Of a DNA stretch of 8,581 bases, positions 1-4,945 are shown in pieces (the first letter of the stretch is position 1; each line of letters begins with the position of its first letter). The notes beneath the pieces are model-generated. The model was given only the letters and a program-made list of their open reading frames with translations, was not told the origin of the DNA and ran no database searches. This DNA comes from RGIG426 sp045639905 (lineage in GTDB: Bacteria > Bacillota > Clostridia > Oscillospirales > Acutalibacteraceae), in NCBI GenBank assembly GCA_045639905.1, contig JAZUDZ010000045.1, positions 1-8,581 on the forward strand. The letters run 5' to 3'. The position numbers were made by a program, and so were the translations under genes.

Positions 1-177
1 GTCTCTATCGTGATTCCACTCTTTTAGTGTGATATTGTAATTAGGAGCAATGTTTTCAAAAATCTCTTTGAGTCTTGCAGAAATAGCGTCATCGATCACC
101 GGACGTCTATATTTAACTACCAAAACCAGATGATAGCGAAGCAAGAACACTGAATGATTATTATTCTCTAATTCCAT
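1..177 (-). CDS. tnpA: IS200/IS605-family Y1 transposase TnpA, 5' part only
   Basis: This is the first 59 residues of a gene that leaves the window at base 1. The start ATG is at 177-175, and a Shine-Dalgarno GAGAGGAG lies at 187-194. The reading begins MELENNNHSVFLLRYHLVLV, then VKYRRPVIDD, and runs to WNHDRD at the edge. The 'HSVxLLxYHLVxVxKYRR' opening is typical of the small single-domain HUH transposases of IS200/IS605, which cut and join single-stranded DNA through a tyrosine. The HUH motif and the catalytic tyrosine would lie beyond base 1, so intactness cannot be judged. It has its own promoter and is separated by a terminator from the toxin-antitoxin operon behind it. No TnpB is visible in the window, so a TnpA-only (IS200-like) element is as likely as a full IS605 element. 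Confidence 0.88.
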   Translation of the reverse strand, partial: MELENNNHSVFLLRYHLVLVVKYRRPVIDDAISARLKEIFENIAPNYNITLKEWNHDRD

Positions 178-210
178 TACACGACACTCCTCTCGACGAT
201 TACCACTGAT

Positions 211-239
211 AGTATACATCGTAAAAAACAGTATGTCAA
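211..239 (-). promoter_or_regulatory. Sigma-A-type promoter of tnpA
   Basis: On the minus strand, TTGACA (239-234) and TATACT (216-211) are separated by exactly 17 bp, and transcription would start about 30 bp before the TnpA start codon. The -35 lies inside a small inverted repeat (GTATG 231-235 / CATAC 240-244), which may be part of the left-end hairpin that IS200-type elements carry. Seen directly; activity is inferred. Confidence 0.75.
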
Positions 240-265
240 CATACGCATTCATCTCCCACTTAACA

Positions 266-311
266 ACTGCAGTTGTTTGAAGAAGGAGAATTCTGCGTTA
301 ATTTAGTTAAA
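266..311. repeat. Direct repeat, copy 1 (46 bp)
   Basis: Bases 273-311 match 386-424 at 38 of 39 positions (the only difference is A289 versus G402), and the five bases 266-270 (ACTGC) match 379-383. The two copies are 113 bp apart and bracket a terminator. Copy 1 overlaps a perfect 16-bp palindrome, AACAACTGCAGTTGTT (262-277), that copy 2 lacks. The origin is unknown: it could be a dispersed intergenic repeat, or a duplication linked to the neighbouring IS element or to the toxin-antitoxin locus. Confidence 0.85.
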
Positions 312-326
312 TATGGCAACCCTCAC

Positions 327-359
327 AAAAAGCGGCGGGACATAATCTCCGCCGATTTT
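327..359. terminator. Bidirectional intrinsic terminator after the toxin-antitoxin operon
   Basis: A GC-rich stem CGGCGG (333-338) / CCGCCG (349-354) is flanked by AAAAA (327-331) and TTTT (356-359). Read on the minus strand the hairpin is followed by a T-run, so it can end the toxin-antitoxin transcript about 75 bp after the antitoxin stop codon and insulate the tnpA promoter. It can also work on the plus strand. Confidence 0.75.
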
Positions 360-378
360 CTTGAAACCCGCTCATACG

Positions 379-424
379 ACTGCGTTTGTTTGAAGAAGGA
401 GGATTCTGCGTTAATTTAGTTAAA
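379..424. repeat. Direct repeat, copy 2 (46 bp)
   Basis: Second copy of the repeat at 266-311, ending 5 bp before the antitoxin stop codon. Its first part reads ACTGCGTTTG, so the palindrome seen in copy 1 is broken here. With copy 1 it frames a unit of 113 bp that contains the terminator. Confidence 0.85.
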
Positions 425-429
425 AGGTC

Positions 430-1077
430 TCACTTCATCGGATTTTCAAGCAAATCTTCAACAGTACATCCGAGAACGCGTGACAATTTATACAGGGTTT
501 GGGCCTGCGCTTTGTCGATGTTATTGCCTCGCTGTTCGTACATTTGAATATTGCGCAAGTTTACCCCCGACTGTTCGGAAAGCTCTGTCTGAGATAGACC
601 TCGACTCTCACGTATACGCTTGAGGTTGGATTCACCTTCGGCTGCTTTGTATCGTACTTCCATATCTTCAATGAAATGTGATATATCCATTTCATGATAA
701 ACGGAATACATACCTATAATCTCGTTCATTGGAATGCGGTCAAAGATATCCTTAAACCGTCTTGCATAATACCACTGATACGAGGCAAGCGCCCAGCCGG
801 CCCAATACTCCGGAGAGCGGTCTTCCGACTGTGTGGGCTTCGGAAGTTCTTTCTTGCCGTACGCTTTAAGAACGACTGCTCTTGCCAACTCAACACCGGA
901 CATGCCTGCCACATACGCAGGGTTGCCGCGTTCAAATTGTTCCGCAAAACCGGTTGTAACAAACAAAGATGCAGCCCACTCGGGCTTCATCTTACAATCG
1001 TTAATAGTATAGTCAAAGAATGACGATAAACGATTTTTCGCATTACTCAAATATAATTCGTTGTATGCGTGGGTCAT
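430..1077 (-). CDS. XRE-type HTH antitoxin partner of the DUF3990 toxin
   Basis: A 215-residue protein. Residues about 1-145 form a helical N-terminal domain rich in Trp and Tyr (YWAGWALASYQWYYARRF, 91-108). Residues about 152-210 are a classic Cro/C1 (HTH_3) domain: LKRIRESRG, then LSQTELSEQSGVNLRNIQMY, then a hydrophobic tail ending CTVEDLLEN. The arrangement is common for the gene that follows DUF3990 toxins in gut Clostridia. The likely job is to bind the toxin through the N-terminal domain and repress the operon through the HTH; this role is inferred from context. The start codon lies 35 bp inside the toxin gene, with GAGGAG at 1088-1093 as ribosome binding site, so translation is probably coupled. 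The operator candidate at 1783-1798 would be its target. Confidence 0.85.
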   Translation of the reverse strand: MTHAYNELYLSNAKNRLSSFFDYTINDCKMKPEWAASLFVTTGFAEQFERGNPAYVAGMSGVELARAVVLKAYGKKELPKPTQSEDRSPEYWAGWALASYQWYYARRFKDIFDRIPMNEIIGMYSVYHEMDISHFIEDMEVRYKAAEGESNLKRIRESRGLSQTELSEQSGVNLRNIQMYEQRGNNIDKAQAQTLYKLSRVLGCTVEDLLENPMK

Positions 1078-1741
1078 CGCCCCTCATCTCCTCTCTCAGG
1101 ATATCCAACACAAAGATATCATCCCGATAAGACTTGCTCTTTTTAATCTCTTTACGATAAGTTTCCCTTGCCTTGGTGTCTCTATCCAAGAACTTCGGAT
1201 AATATACGCTTTTATCGACAGGGTATGCTTCAGTAAATTTCAGACGTTCAAATCCTTTTTGAGAAATGACCACTGTCTGTTCACCCAACTTGCCAAGACG
1301 GAGCGCCTTGTTCAGGCTGCGGAGAGGAAGACCATTGGACACAAATGCTTCTGCGTACTGAAAATAGGAATCGTCCGCTCTGTAGCCGATGACTACGTCA
1401 TATCCCGTCAAATCAACGGAATAATGCTCGATGATATAGTCTCTTGCATCCATAGAAAGTTCCGTTTCGAGTTTGAAAGTTCTGTATTGAAGCAGCATCG
1501 CCATCCAGTTCAAGACAGTATGCTGACCGTCCAAAAGGTTCAACACATTCAGTCCATCGTCGTCAAAGTCATACGCATTGACAAAACCATCAGTATTTTT
1601 CTTGCATGCCCACTCACGAGCCATTTCGTCTACTTTGGTGCAGTAAAATCCCCGGCCGTAATCGTTGTGCGGGTTTCCGATAGTGATATCCGGCGTCTCG
1701 ATAATATGATCCGTTCCGTGTAAAAGTTTTATTGTACCCAT
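1043..1741 (-). CDS. DUF3990 ADP-ribosyltransferase-like toxin
   Basis: A 232-residue protein with the DUF3990 pattern: LLHGTDHIIETPDI at residues 6-19 (His8 in the HGT element), the glycine/aromatic stretch DYGRGFYCT at 27-35, EWACKK at 43-48, YDVVIGYRADDSYF at 114-127 and LGKLGEQ at 149-155. DUF3990 belongs to the ADP-ribosyltransferase fold class, so His8, the Tyr pair around 28-33 and Glu154 are candidate NAD-site residues; that assignment is by family analogy. No signal peptide or membrane segment is seen, so it should act in the cytoplasm; the target is unknown. AGGAGGA at 1748-1754 lies 6 bp before the ATG. It is the first gene of the operon, and its last codons overlap the antitoxin start. 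The toxin-first order is the reverse of the commonest type II layout but usual for HTH-type partners. Confidence 0.85.
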   Translation of the reverse strand: MGTIKLLHGTDHIIETPDITIGNPHNDYGRGFYCTKVDEMAREWACKKNTDGFVNAYDFDDDGLNVLNLLDGQHTVLNWMAMLLQYRTFKLETELSMDARDYIIEHYSVDLTGYDVVIGYRADDSYFQYAEAFVSNGLPLRSLNKALRLGKLGEQTVVISQKGFERLKFTEAYPVDKSVYYPKFLDRDTKARETYRKEIKKSKSYRDDIFVLDILREEMRGDDPRIQRIIFE

Positions 1742-1755
1742 AGCGATTCCTCCTA

Positions 1756-1798
1756 TATCATTGTGATGTTATGACACAAGTGTATCATTGCAATGATA
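1756..1798. promoter_or_regulatory. Probable operator of the toxin-antitoxin operon
   Basis: A perfect 16-bp palindrome, TATCATTGCAATGATA, occupies 1783-1798 and lies almost entirely within the 17-bp spacer between the -35 and -10 boxes. An additional copy of the half-site TATCATTG is at 1756-1763, between the -10 and the ribosome binding site, in direct orientation and 27 bp away. A 7-of-8 half-site CAATGAT stands at 1824-1830. A dimeric HTH protein bound here would block RNA polymerase; the encoded antitoxin is the obvious candidate. The palindrome is seen; the binding is inferred. Confidence 0.7.
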
Positions 1799-1807
1799 GT
1801 TTGTCAA
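1779..1807 (-). promoter_or_regulatory. Promoter of the toxin-antitoxin operon
   Basis: Minus-strand TTGACA (1807-1802) is followed after 17 bp by TACACT (1784-1779). The start of transcription would fall about 30 bp before the toxin start codon. The spacer is filled by the operator palindrome. Confidence 0.75.
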
Positions 1808-1839
1808 CAACAGCCTGCCTTTTCAATGATTTTTTAGCT

Positions 1840-1907
1840 CGGTTTTTGTCGTGACCTACTCTCATCACTTAAATAGCAAAGCTATAGGTCTTTTCAACAG
1901 AAAACCG
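1840..1907. repeat. 68-bp imperfect inverted repeat with internal hairpin
   Basis: The outer arms CGGTTTT (1840-1846) and AAAACCG (1901-1907) and the inner arms GACCTA (1853-1858) and TAGGTC (1885-1890) are complementary. ATAGC-AAA-GCTAT (1873-1885) forms a further small hairpin on one side. No run of T follows it in either direction, so it is not a standard terminator. It sits between the flavoprotein stop codon and the toxin-antitoxin promoter. It may be a REP- or MITE-like element or a recombination site; the function is unknown. Confidence 0.5.
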
Positions 1908-1930
1908 ACGAGAAGCGGCGACAACTGTCG

Positions 1931-2440
1931 TCAGGGACGATAGAATTGACGAACATCGTATCCCTGCCTCACAAAATCCGTATCATACATTTCGTACTCA
2001 GATGGCTTAATTTTGACAAGCACAACATCCGCCGCAAAGGATTTTACCACATCAAAAGGAATCCCTTTGAACGCAAGAACCTCTTTGAACAGTTCGCATC
2101 TCGGCGGATACAATTCCGCTTTTCCGGTCACCTGAAGTCCGTGCGAGTCATTTCGGTCCCCATGATAATCAAAGAGACAAAGTGATACGTTGTTGTTTTT
2201 CTCCAAACTTTTGAATTTTTGCCCGCCTTCGGAATAGAAGAAAAAGCAGCCGTCCATGAAAATATATTCCATCGGTGTGCATCGAACAAAATCTCCTGTG
2301 CCGGTCGCCAGGGCGCACGCTTCGTGTTCGTCTATATATTTCAGTATGTGTTCTTTTACTGCCGTTTCATCCATATGTTTGGCTGTTTTTTGTTGTTCGT
2401 TCCAGTAGTTTTTGAAATGCTCCAAATTGATTTGCTCCAT
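1931..2440 (-). CDS. Pyridoxamine 5'-phosphate oxidase family (FMN split-barrel) protein
   Basis: A 169-residue soluble protein with the split-barrel pattern: strand ACALATGTGDFVRCTPMEYI (41-60), strand FMDGCFFFYSEGG (61-73), the K75-F-K77-S-L phosphate-side segment, then NVSLCLFDY (84-92) and LQVTGKAELY (102-111). In this family the early Arg (here R53) and the Lys-rich turn contact FMN phosphate. Small members of this size in Clostridia are usually flavin reductase- or PPOX-like proteins of unknown substrate; it is too divergent to call PdxH. AAAGGAAA at 2446-2453 serves as ribosome binding site. It stands alone, divergent from the DUF3592 operon, with its own promoter and a 5' hairpin. A weak stem GACGA/TCGTC (1907-1932) at its end is the only terminator candidate. 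Confidence 0.82.
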   Translation of the reverse strand: MEQINLEHFKNYWNEQQKTAKHMDETAVKEHILKYIDEHEACALATGTGDFVRCTPMEYIFMDGCFFFYSEGGQKFKSLEKNNNVSLCLFDYHGDRNDSHGLQVTGKAELYPPRCELFKEVLAFKGIPFDVVKSFAADVVLVKIKPSEYEMYDTDFVRQGYDVRQFYRP

Positions 2441-2460
2441 TTCTGTTTCCTTTCTTGTTG

Positions 2461-2493
2461 CTCATACGGTGCTGTTCGCAGCACCGGTTTGAG
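2461..2493 (-). promoter_or_regulatory. Strong hairpin in the 5' untranslated region of the flavoprotein gene
   Basis: An 8-bp perfect stem, CGGTGCTG (2467-2474) with CAGCACCG (2479-2486), closes a 4-base loop: TTCG on the plus strand, CGAA in the minus-strand transcript. CTCA (2461-2464) and TGAG (2490-2493) can extend it. It lies between promoter and ribosome binding site, about 20 nt before the start codon, and has no T-run. It could stabilise the mRNA 5' end or be a protein-binding site; this is inference. Confidence 0.6.
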
Positions 2494-2512
2494 TGAAATA
2501 TGATACATTCTA

Positions 2513-2540
2513 ATTATGCCCGAAAACGAAATTCTGTCAA
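2513..2540 (-). promoter_or_regulatory. Promoter of the flavoprotein gene
   Basis: Minus-strand TTGACA (2540-2535), a 16-bp spacer and CATAAT (2518-2513). The predicted start would give a leader of about 65 nt that contains the hairpin at 2461-2493. Confidence 0.65.
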
Positions 2541-2627
2541 TATCGATTTGACGAAAAATACTCTCCAAAGCCCTTTGTCCGACCTGAAAGACAAAACTTT
2601 TTCCGGCTGTTTTGTTTGCCATAAAAC

Positions 2628-2656
2628 TTGATGGCACACCCGTTTTGTGATATATT
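2628..2656 (+). promoter_or_regulatory. Probable promoter of the DUF3592 operon
   Basis: TTGATG (2628-2633), a 17-bp spacer and TATATT (2651-2656), about 47 bp before the first start codon. It is divergent from the flavoprotein promoter, with about 90 bp between the two -35 boxes. Confidence 0.55.
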
Positions 2657-2702
2657 TTTCTTAGGGTGTACTCTAAAGCACACCGGAAAAGGAGAAAAAT
2701 GT

Positions 2703-3170
2703 ATGAAAAGCGAATCCGTCAAAAAAATAAGCGGAACTATGAGCATTGCTGCGTTTGTCGTTGTGCTGATTTTCGGAATTGTATTTTCCGTCTTTGCCGT
2801 TATCTTGGCCAACCAAAAAATACCGGAAAATTATGTGGAAACAACTGCAACCATCACACGGATTGAGAACGAACTGCTTCCGGGGCACGACCCGGCGGAT
2901 GTCACGGACGAGGAAATTTTTGACCATCATGTCTTCGTGACATATTCTTACAATGGTCAGTCCTTTGACGAAGCGGAATATGGCAACTATTCTTCTTCAA
3001 TGAAAGAAGGCGATTCCGTTCTTTTGTATCTGAACCCGGACAATCCGGAGGAGTTTTTCTGTGATCCTTCCGGAAAAATCGTCTTTGTCATCATCGGCAT
3101 CGGTATTGTCTTAGTCGGTATCGGCGGCATCGTATACAATATTGTCAAAAAGAAAAAGGAGGCCTTCTAA
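2703..3170 (+). CDS. DUF3592-type small membrane protein
   Basis: A 155-residue protein with two transmembrane segments, roughly residues 13-37 (AAFVVVLIFGIVFSVFAVIL) and 126-148 (glycine- and isoleucine-rich), around a soluble domain of about 85 residues. That domain shows the DUF3592 pattern: ATITRIE (49-55), HVFVTYSYNGQSFDE (76-90), and KEGDSVLLYLNPDNPEEF (101-118). Lysines at the C-terminus (KKKK) favour a cytoplasmic tail, which would place the central domain outside the cell. The start at 2703 is chosen because AAGGAG (2689-2694) lies 8 bp upstream; the frame is open back to a TTG at 2628, but that codon is part of the promoter. The function of the family is unknown. It is the first gene of a three-gene operon and ends in TAATG, shared with the next gene. 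Confidence 0.8.
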   Translation: MKSESVKKISGTMSIAAFVVVLIFGIVFSVFAVILANQKIPENYVETTATITRIENELLPGHDPADVTDEEIFDHHVFVTYSYNGQSFDEAEYGNYSSSMKEGDSVLLYLNPDNPEEFFCDPSGKIVFVIIGIGIVLVGIGGIVYNIVKKKKEAF

Positions 3171-3691
3171 TGCCTACATATCATGCTTTCCACTATGGGA
3201 AAATGAACCAAAGTTTCAAACTGGAGGACGAAAACAATCAGTCTCTCTACGAAGCGAACCTTCTGAAGTTTCATCTTCTCTCCGCAAGTGATTTCGAATT
3301 TGTCAACCGGAAAACCGCAGCCACCACCGTTCGAAAAGTCGGCAAAACAAAGTCTGTCGAGCAGGGCGTTTTGGGAATGACCATGTCAACGGCATCCTAT
3401 TTCAAGCTGGATGGCAAAAACTGCTTTGACATCTTGGAGGAAATGGGGTATTCCTTCAAAATCCTGGTCAAGCTGGATATCCTGCACCCGCAGTTTGCTC
3501 TTATGGACAAAACCGGGAATCAGGTGGCTGTTTACAAGATGAACGTTGCCGGTGAAAAAGAAGAAAACGTTTTCGGTGTCGGCAACAAACAAAGCAACAC
3601 CGTCATCACCACAGACAGTGATGATTTGGATGCCATTTTCCTCGGAGCCTTCATCCTGGGGACTGTAGACTTTTCTCTCTATCTCGTCTGA
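3170..3691 (+). CDS. LURP-one-related / tubby-like domain protein (putative)
   Basis: A 173-residue protein without signal peptide or membrane helix. Alternating strands such as SFKLEDENNQSLYEANLLKF (15-34), YFKLDGKNCFDI (77-88), SFKILVKLDILHPQFALMDK (95-114) and NQVAVYKMN (117-125), followed by the acidic TTDSDDLDAIFLGAFIL (147-163), fit the strand-rich LURP-one/tubby C-terminal fold, whose members bind phosphoinositides or lipids or have scramblase-like barrels. I rate the family assignment as moderate. The start codon overlaps the stop of the upstream gene (TAATG at 3168-3172), with AAAGGAGG just before it, so translation is coupled. Its position between a membrane protein and a membrane-anchored amide hydrolase suggests a role at the membrane; this is inference. 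Confidence 0.72.
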   Translation: MPTYHAFHYGKMNQSFKLEDENNQSLYEANLLKFHLLSASDFEFVNRKTAATTVRKVGKTKSVEQGVLGMTMSTASYFKLDGKNCFDILEEMGYSFKILVKLDILHPQFALMDKTGNQVAVYKMNVAGEKEENVFGVGNKQSNTVITTDSDDLDAIFLGAFILGTVDFSLYLV

Positions 3692-3713
3692 TTGTTCGAA
3701 AGGGTTCACATTT

Positions 3714-4793
3714 ATGCTTGTATTTTTACAACTGTTTGCCTGCAATCTTTTGGTTTTGTTGATTGTTGTCGTTGTCATCTATGTTTGTATGTATATCCCC
3801 AAACATTCGACGATGGCTTCTATAAGAAAAGTGACAGACCGGCCGGATTTTAACCTGTACACCATGGACTATTCAGCGGACTACAAGCTGGACGCCATCG
3901 TCAGTGCCGGCGCGGAAAGTACCCGCGATTTTACGAACCTGGTTGTCCGGGCACTTCTTCCCGGCGTTCCCATTCACATTGACCCGATAGAACTTGGATG
4001 CAGCTGCTGCTTTGCTCCGGACGTAAACGGGAACTATATGATGGGTCGAAATTTTGATCTGGAAGATACCAGCGGAGTTCTCATCCACACAAAACCGGAA
4101 AACGGATATGAATCCATCGGATTTGCCAACGCGGGATTCACCGGAATCACAAATGTAACAGGTCACACCGGTCGAATTGCCTCCCTTCTTCTCCCCTATA
4201 CCACCTTGGATGGTATGAACGAAAAAGGGTTTGCCTGCTGCATGTTGTGGCTGGATGACAAACCAACCAAACAGGAAACGGGAAAGACCCCAATCACCAC
4301 AACCGTTGCACTCCGCCTTTTGTTGGACCGCGCCGCAAACGTGGATGAAGCCATTGCGCTTTTAAAACAATACGACATGCGCGCCGTATCCGGCGGCGAC
4401 TACCATTTCCTTTTGGCAGATGCTTCCGGCCGCTCCGTTATTGCCGAATGGCCGGAGCCGACGGACGAACTGGTTATTATCGAAAAGGTGGAGGCGGCAA
4501 CCAACTTCTTTTTGACGGAGATTCCCGAAACAGTGAACCCCGGACACGGGCAAGACCGTTATGAATCCATTCAAAAAGTTCTGGAAGAAAACCACCATAT
4601 TATGACCGTCGATACCATGTTTGACGCACTGGAAAGTGCTCAACAAATCATAGCAACTGACACATCCGGTACAACACAATGGTCTAATGTCTACGAGCTG
4701 AATTTTGGCCGGGTTCACACCGTGTTCCATAGAGAATGGAAATCGGTATACGATTTTTCATTTGACGATTTTCGAAGCAAAGGATCTGTCTAA
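3714..4793 (+). CDS. Membrane-anchored choloylglycine hydrolase family (linear amide C-N hydrolase, Ntn)
   Basis: A 359-residue protein. Residues 4-27 form one hydrophobic segment acting as membrane anchor or signal. The Ntn hydrolase domain begins at Cys96 (GCSCCF, 95-100), followed by GNYMMGRNFDLED (106-118). Against bile salt hydrolase numbering, Cys2, Arg18 and Asp21 correspond in spacing to Cys96, Arg112 and Asp115. Asn169 in DGMNEKGF, Asn264 in ATNFF and Arg282 in GQDRYESI match the other conserved residues. The family hydrolyses linear amides (bile salts, penicillin V, acyl-homoserine lactones, N-acyl ethanolamides); the substrate here cannot be told. Maturation would need cleavage at Gly95-Cys96 to free the nucleophile. 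A ribosome binding site GAAAGGG (3698-3704) and a 22-bp gap place it in the same operon as the preceding genes. No terminator is evident behind it. An acyltransferase of the related C45 type is the alternative. Confidence 0.88.
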   Translation: MLVFLQLFACNLLVLLIVVVVIYVCMYIPKHSTMASIRKVTDRPDFNLYTMDYSADYKLDAIVSAGAESTRDFTNLVVRALLPGVPIHIDPIELGCSCCFAPDVNGNYMMGRNFDLEDTSGVLIHTKPENGYESIGFANAGFTGITNVTGHTGRIASLLLPYTTLDGMNEKGFACCMLWLDDKPTKQETGKTPITTTVALRLLLDRAANVDEAIALLKQYDMRAVSGGDYHFLLADASGRSVIAEWPEPTDELVIIEKVEAATNFFLTEIPETVNPGHGQDRYESIQKVLEENHHIMTVDTMFDALESAQQIIATDTSGTTQWSNVYELNFGRVHTVFHREWKSVYDFSFDDFRSKGSV

Positions 4794-4809
4794 GGCCCTA
4801 TCAAAAATG

Positions 4810-4924
4810 TTGTTCAAAAATATTAAGAAAAGTTGTTCAAAAATATTCAGAAATATTGTTCAAAAATTTGCGAGAATGTTGTTCATTTTAGTTGACAAAT
4901 GTTGTTCATTTTAGTATAGTTGTC
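4810..4924 (+). repeat. Iteron-like array: five 23-bp direct repeats
   Basis: TTGTTCA begins at 4810, 4833, 4856, 4879 and 4902, every interval being exactly 23 bp. Copies 1 and 2 share TTGTTCAAAAATATT (15 bp), and copy 3 keeps TTGTTCAAAAAT. Copies 4 and 5 share the 18-bp AATGTTGTTCATTTTAGT (4875-4892 and 4898-4915). The remainder of each unit is A-rich and less conserved. The array fills the whole gap between the hydrolase stop codon and the ATPase promoter, and the -35 and spacer of that promoter lie in copies 4 and 5. Even phasing of about two helical turns points to cooperative binding of one protein along one face of the DNA. There is no replication initiator gene nearby, so an operator role is preferred over a replication origin. 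Confidence 0.85.
4892..4920 (+). promoter_or_regulatory. Promoter of the AAA_14/DUF4143 gene, embedded in the 23-bp repeats
   Basis: TTGACA (4892-4897), a 17-bp spacer and TATAGT (4915-4920). The spacer contains the TTGTTCA core of repeat 5, and the -35 falls in the variable part of repeat 4. A protein bound to repeats 4 and 5 would cover the promoter, and repeats 1-3 extend upstream of it. Confidence 0.78.
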
Positions 4925-4945
4925 TCGTGAAAGGACGTGTTTTCC

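Noticed and set aside
1061..1723. Plus-strand open frame of 220 codons over the toxin gene
   Set aside because: Fully antisense to a well-recognised DUF3990 gene with promoter and ribosome binding site; no recognisable domain.
1907..1932. Strong terminator of the flavoprotein gene
   Set aside because: The only stem (GACGA/TCGTC) is 5 bp, includes the stop codon, and is followed by GGTTTTC; too weak to call as a separate terminator.
2628..2702. Extended N-terminus of the DUF3592 protein from TTG at 2628
   Set aside because: That TTG is the -35 element; the ATG at 2703 has an ideal ribosome binding site and puts the membrane segment in the normal place.
4705..4914. Plus-strand frame of 69 codons across the 23-bp repeats
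   Set aside because: Begins inside the hydrolase gene in another frame, and its C-terminal part is only a translation of the repeats.
4810..4924. CRISPR array
   Set aside because: Units are contiguous 23-bp repeats with no separate spacers of 30 or more bp, and no cas gene is near.
4810..4924. Plasmid or phage replication origin
   Set aside because: Iterons of this size occur at such origins, but there is no Rep/initiator gene or DnaA-box cluster, and a promoter is embedded in the repeats.
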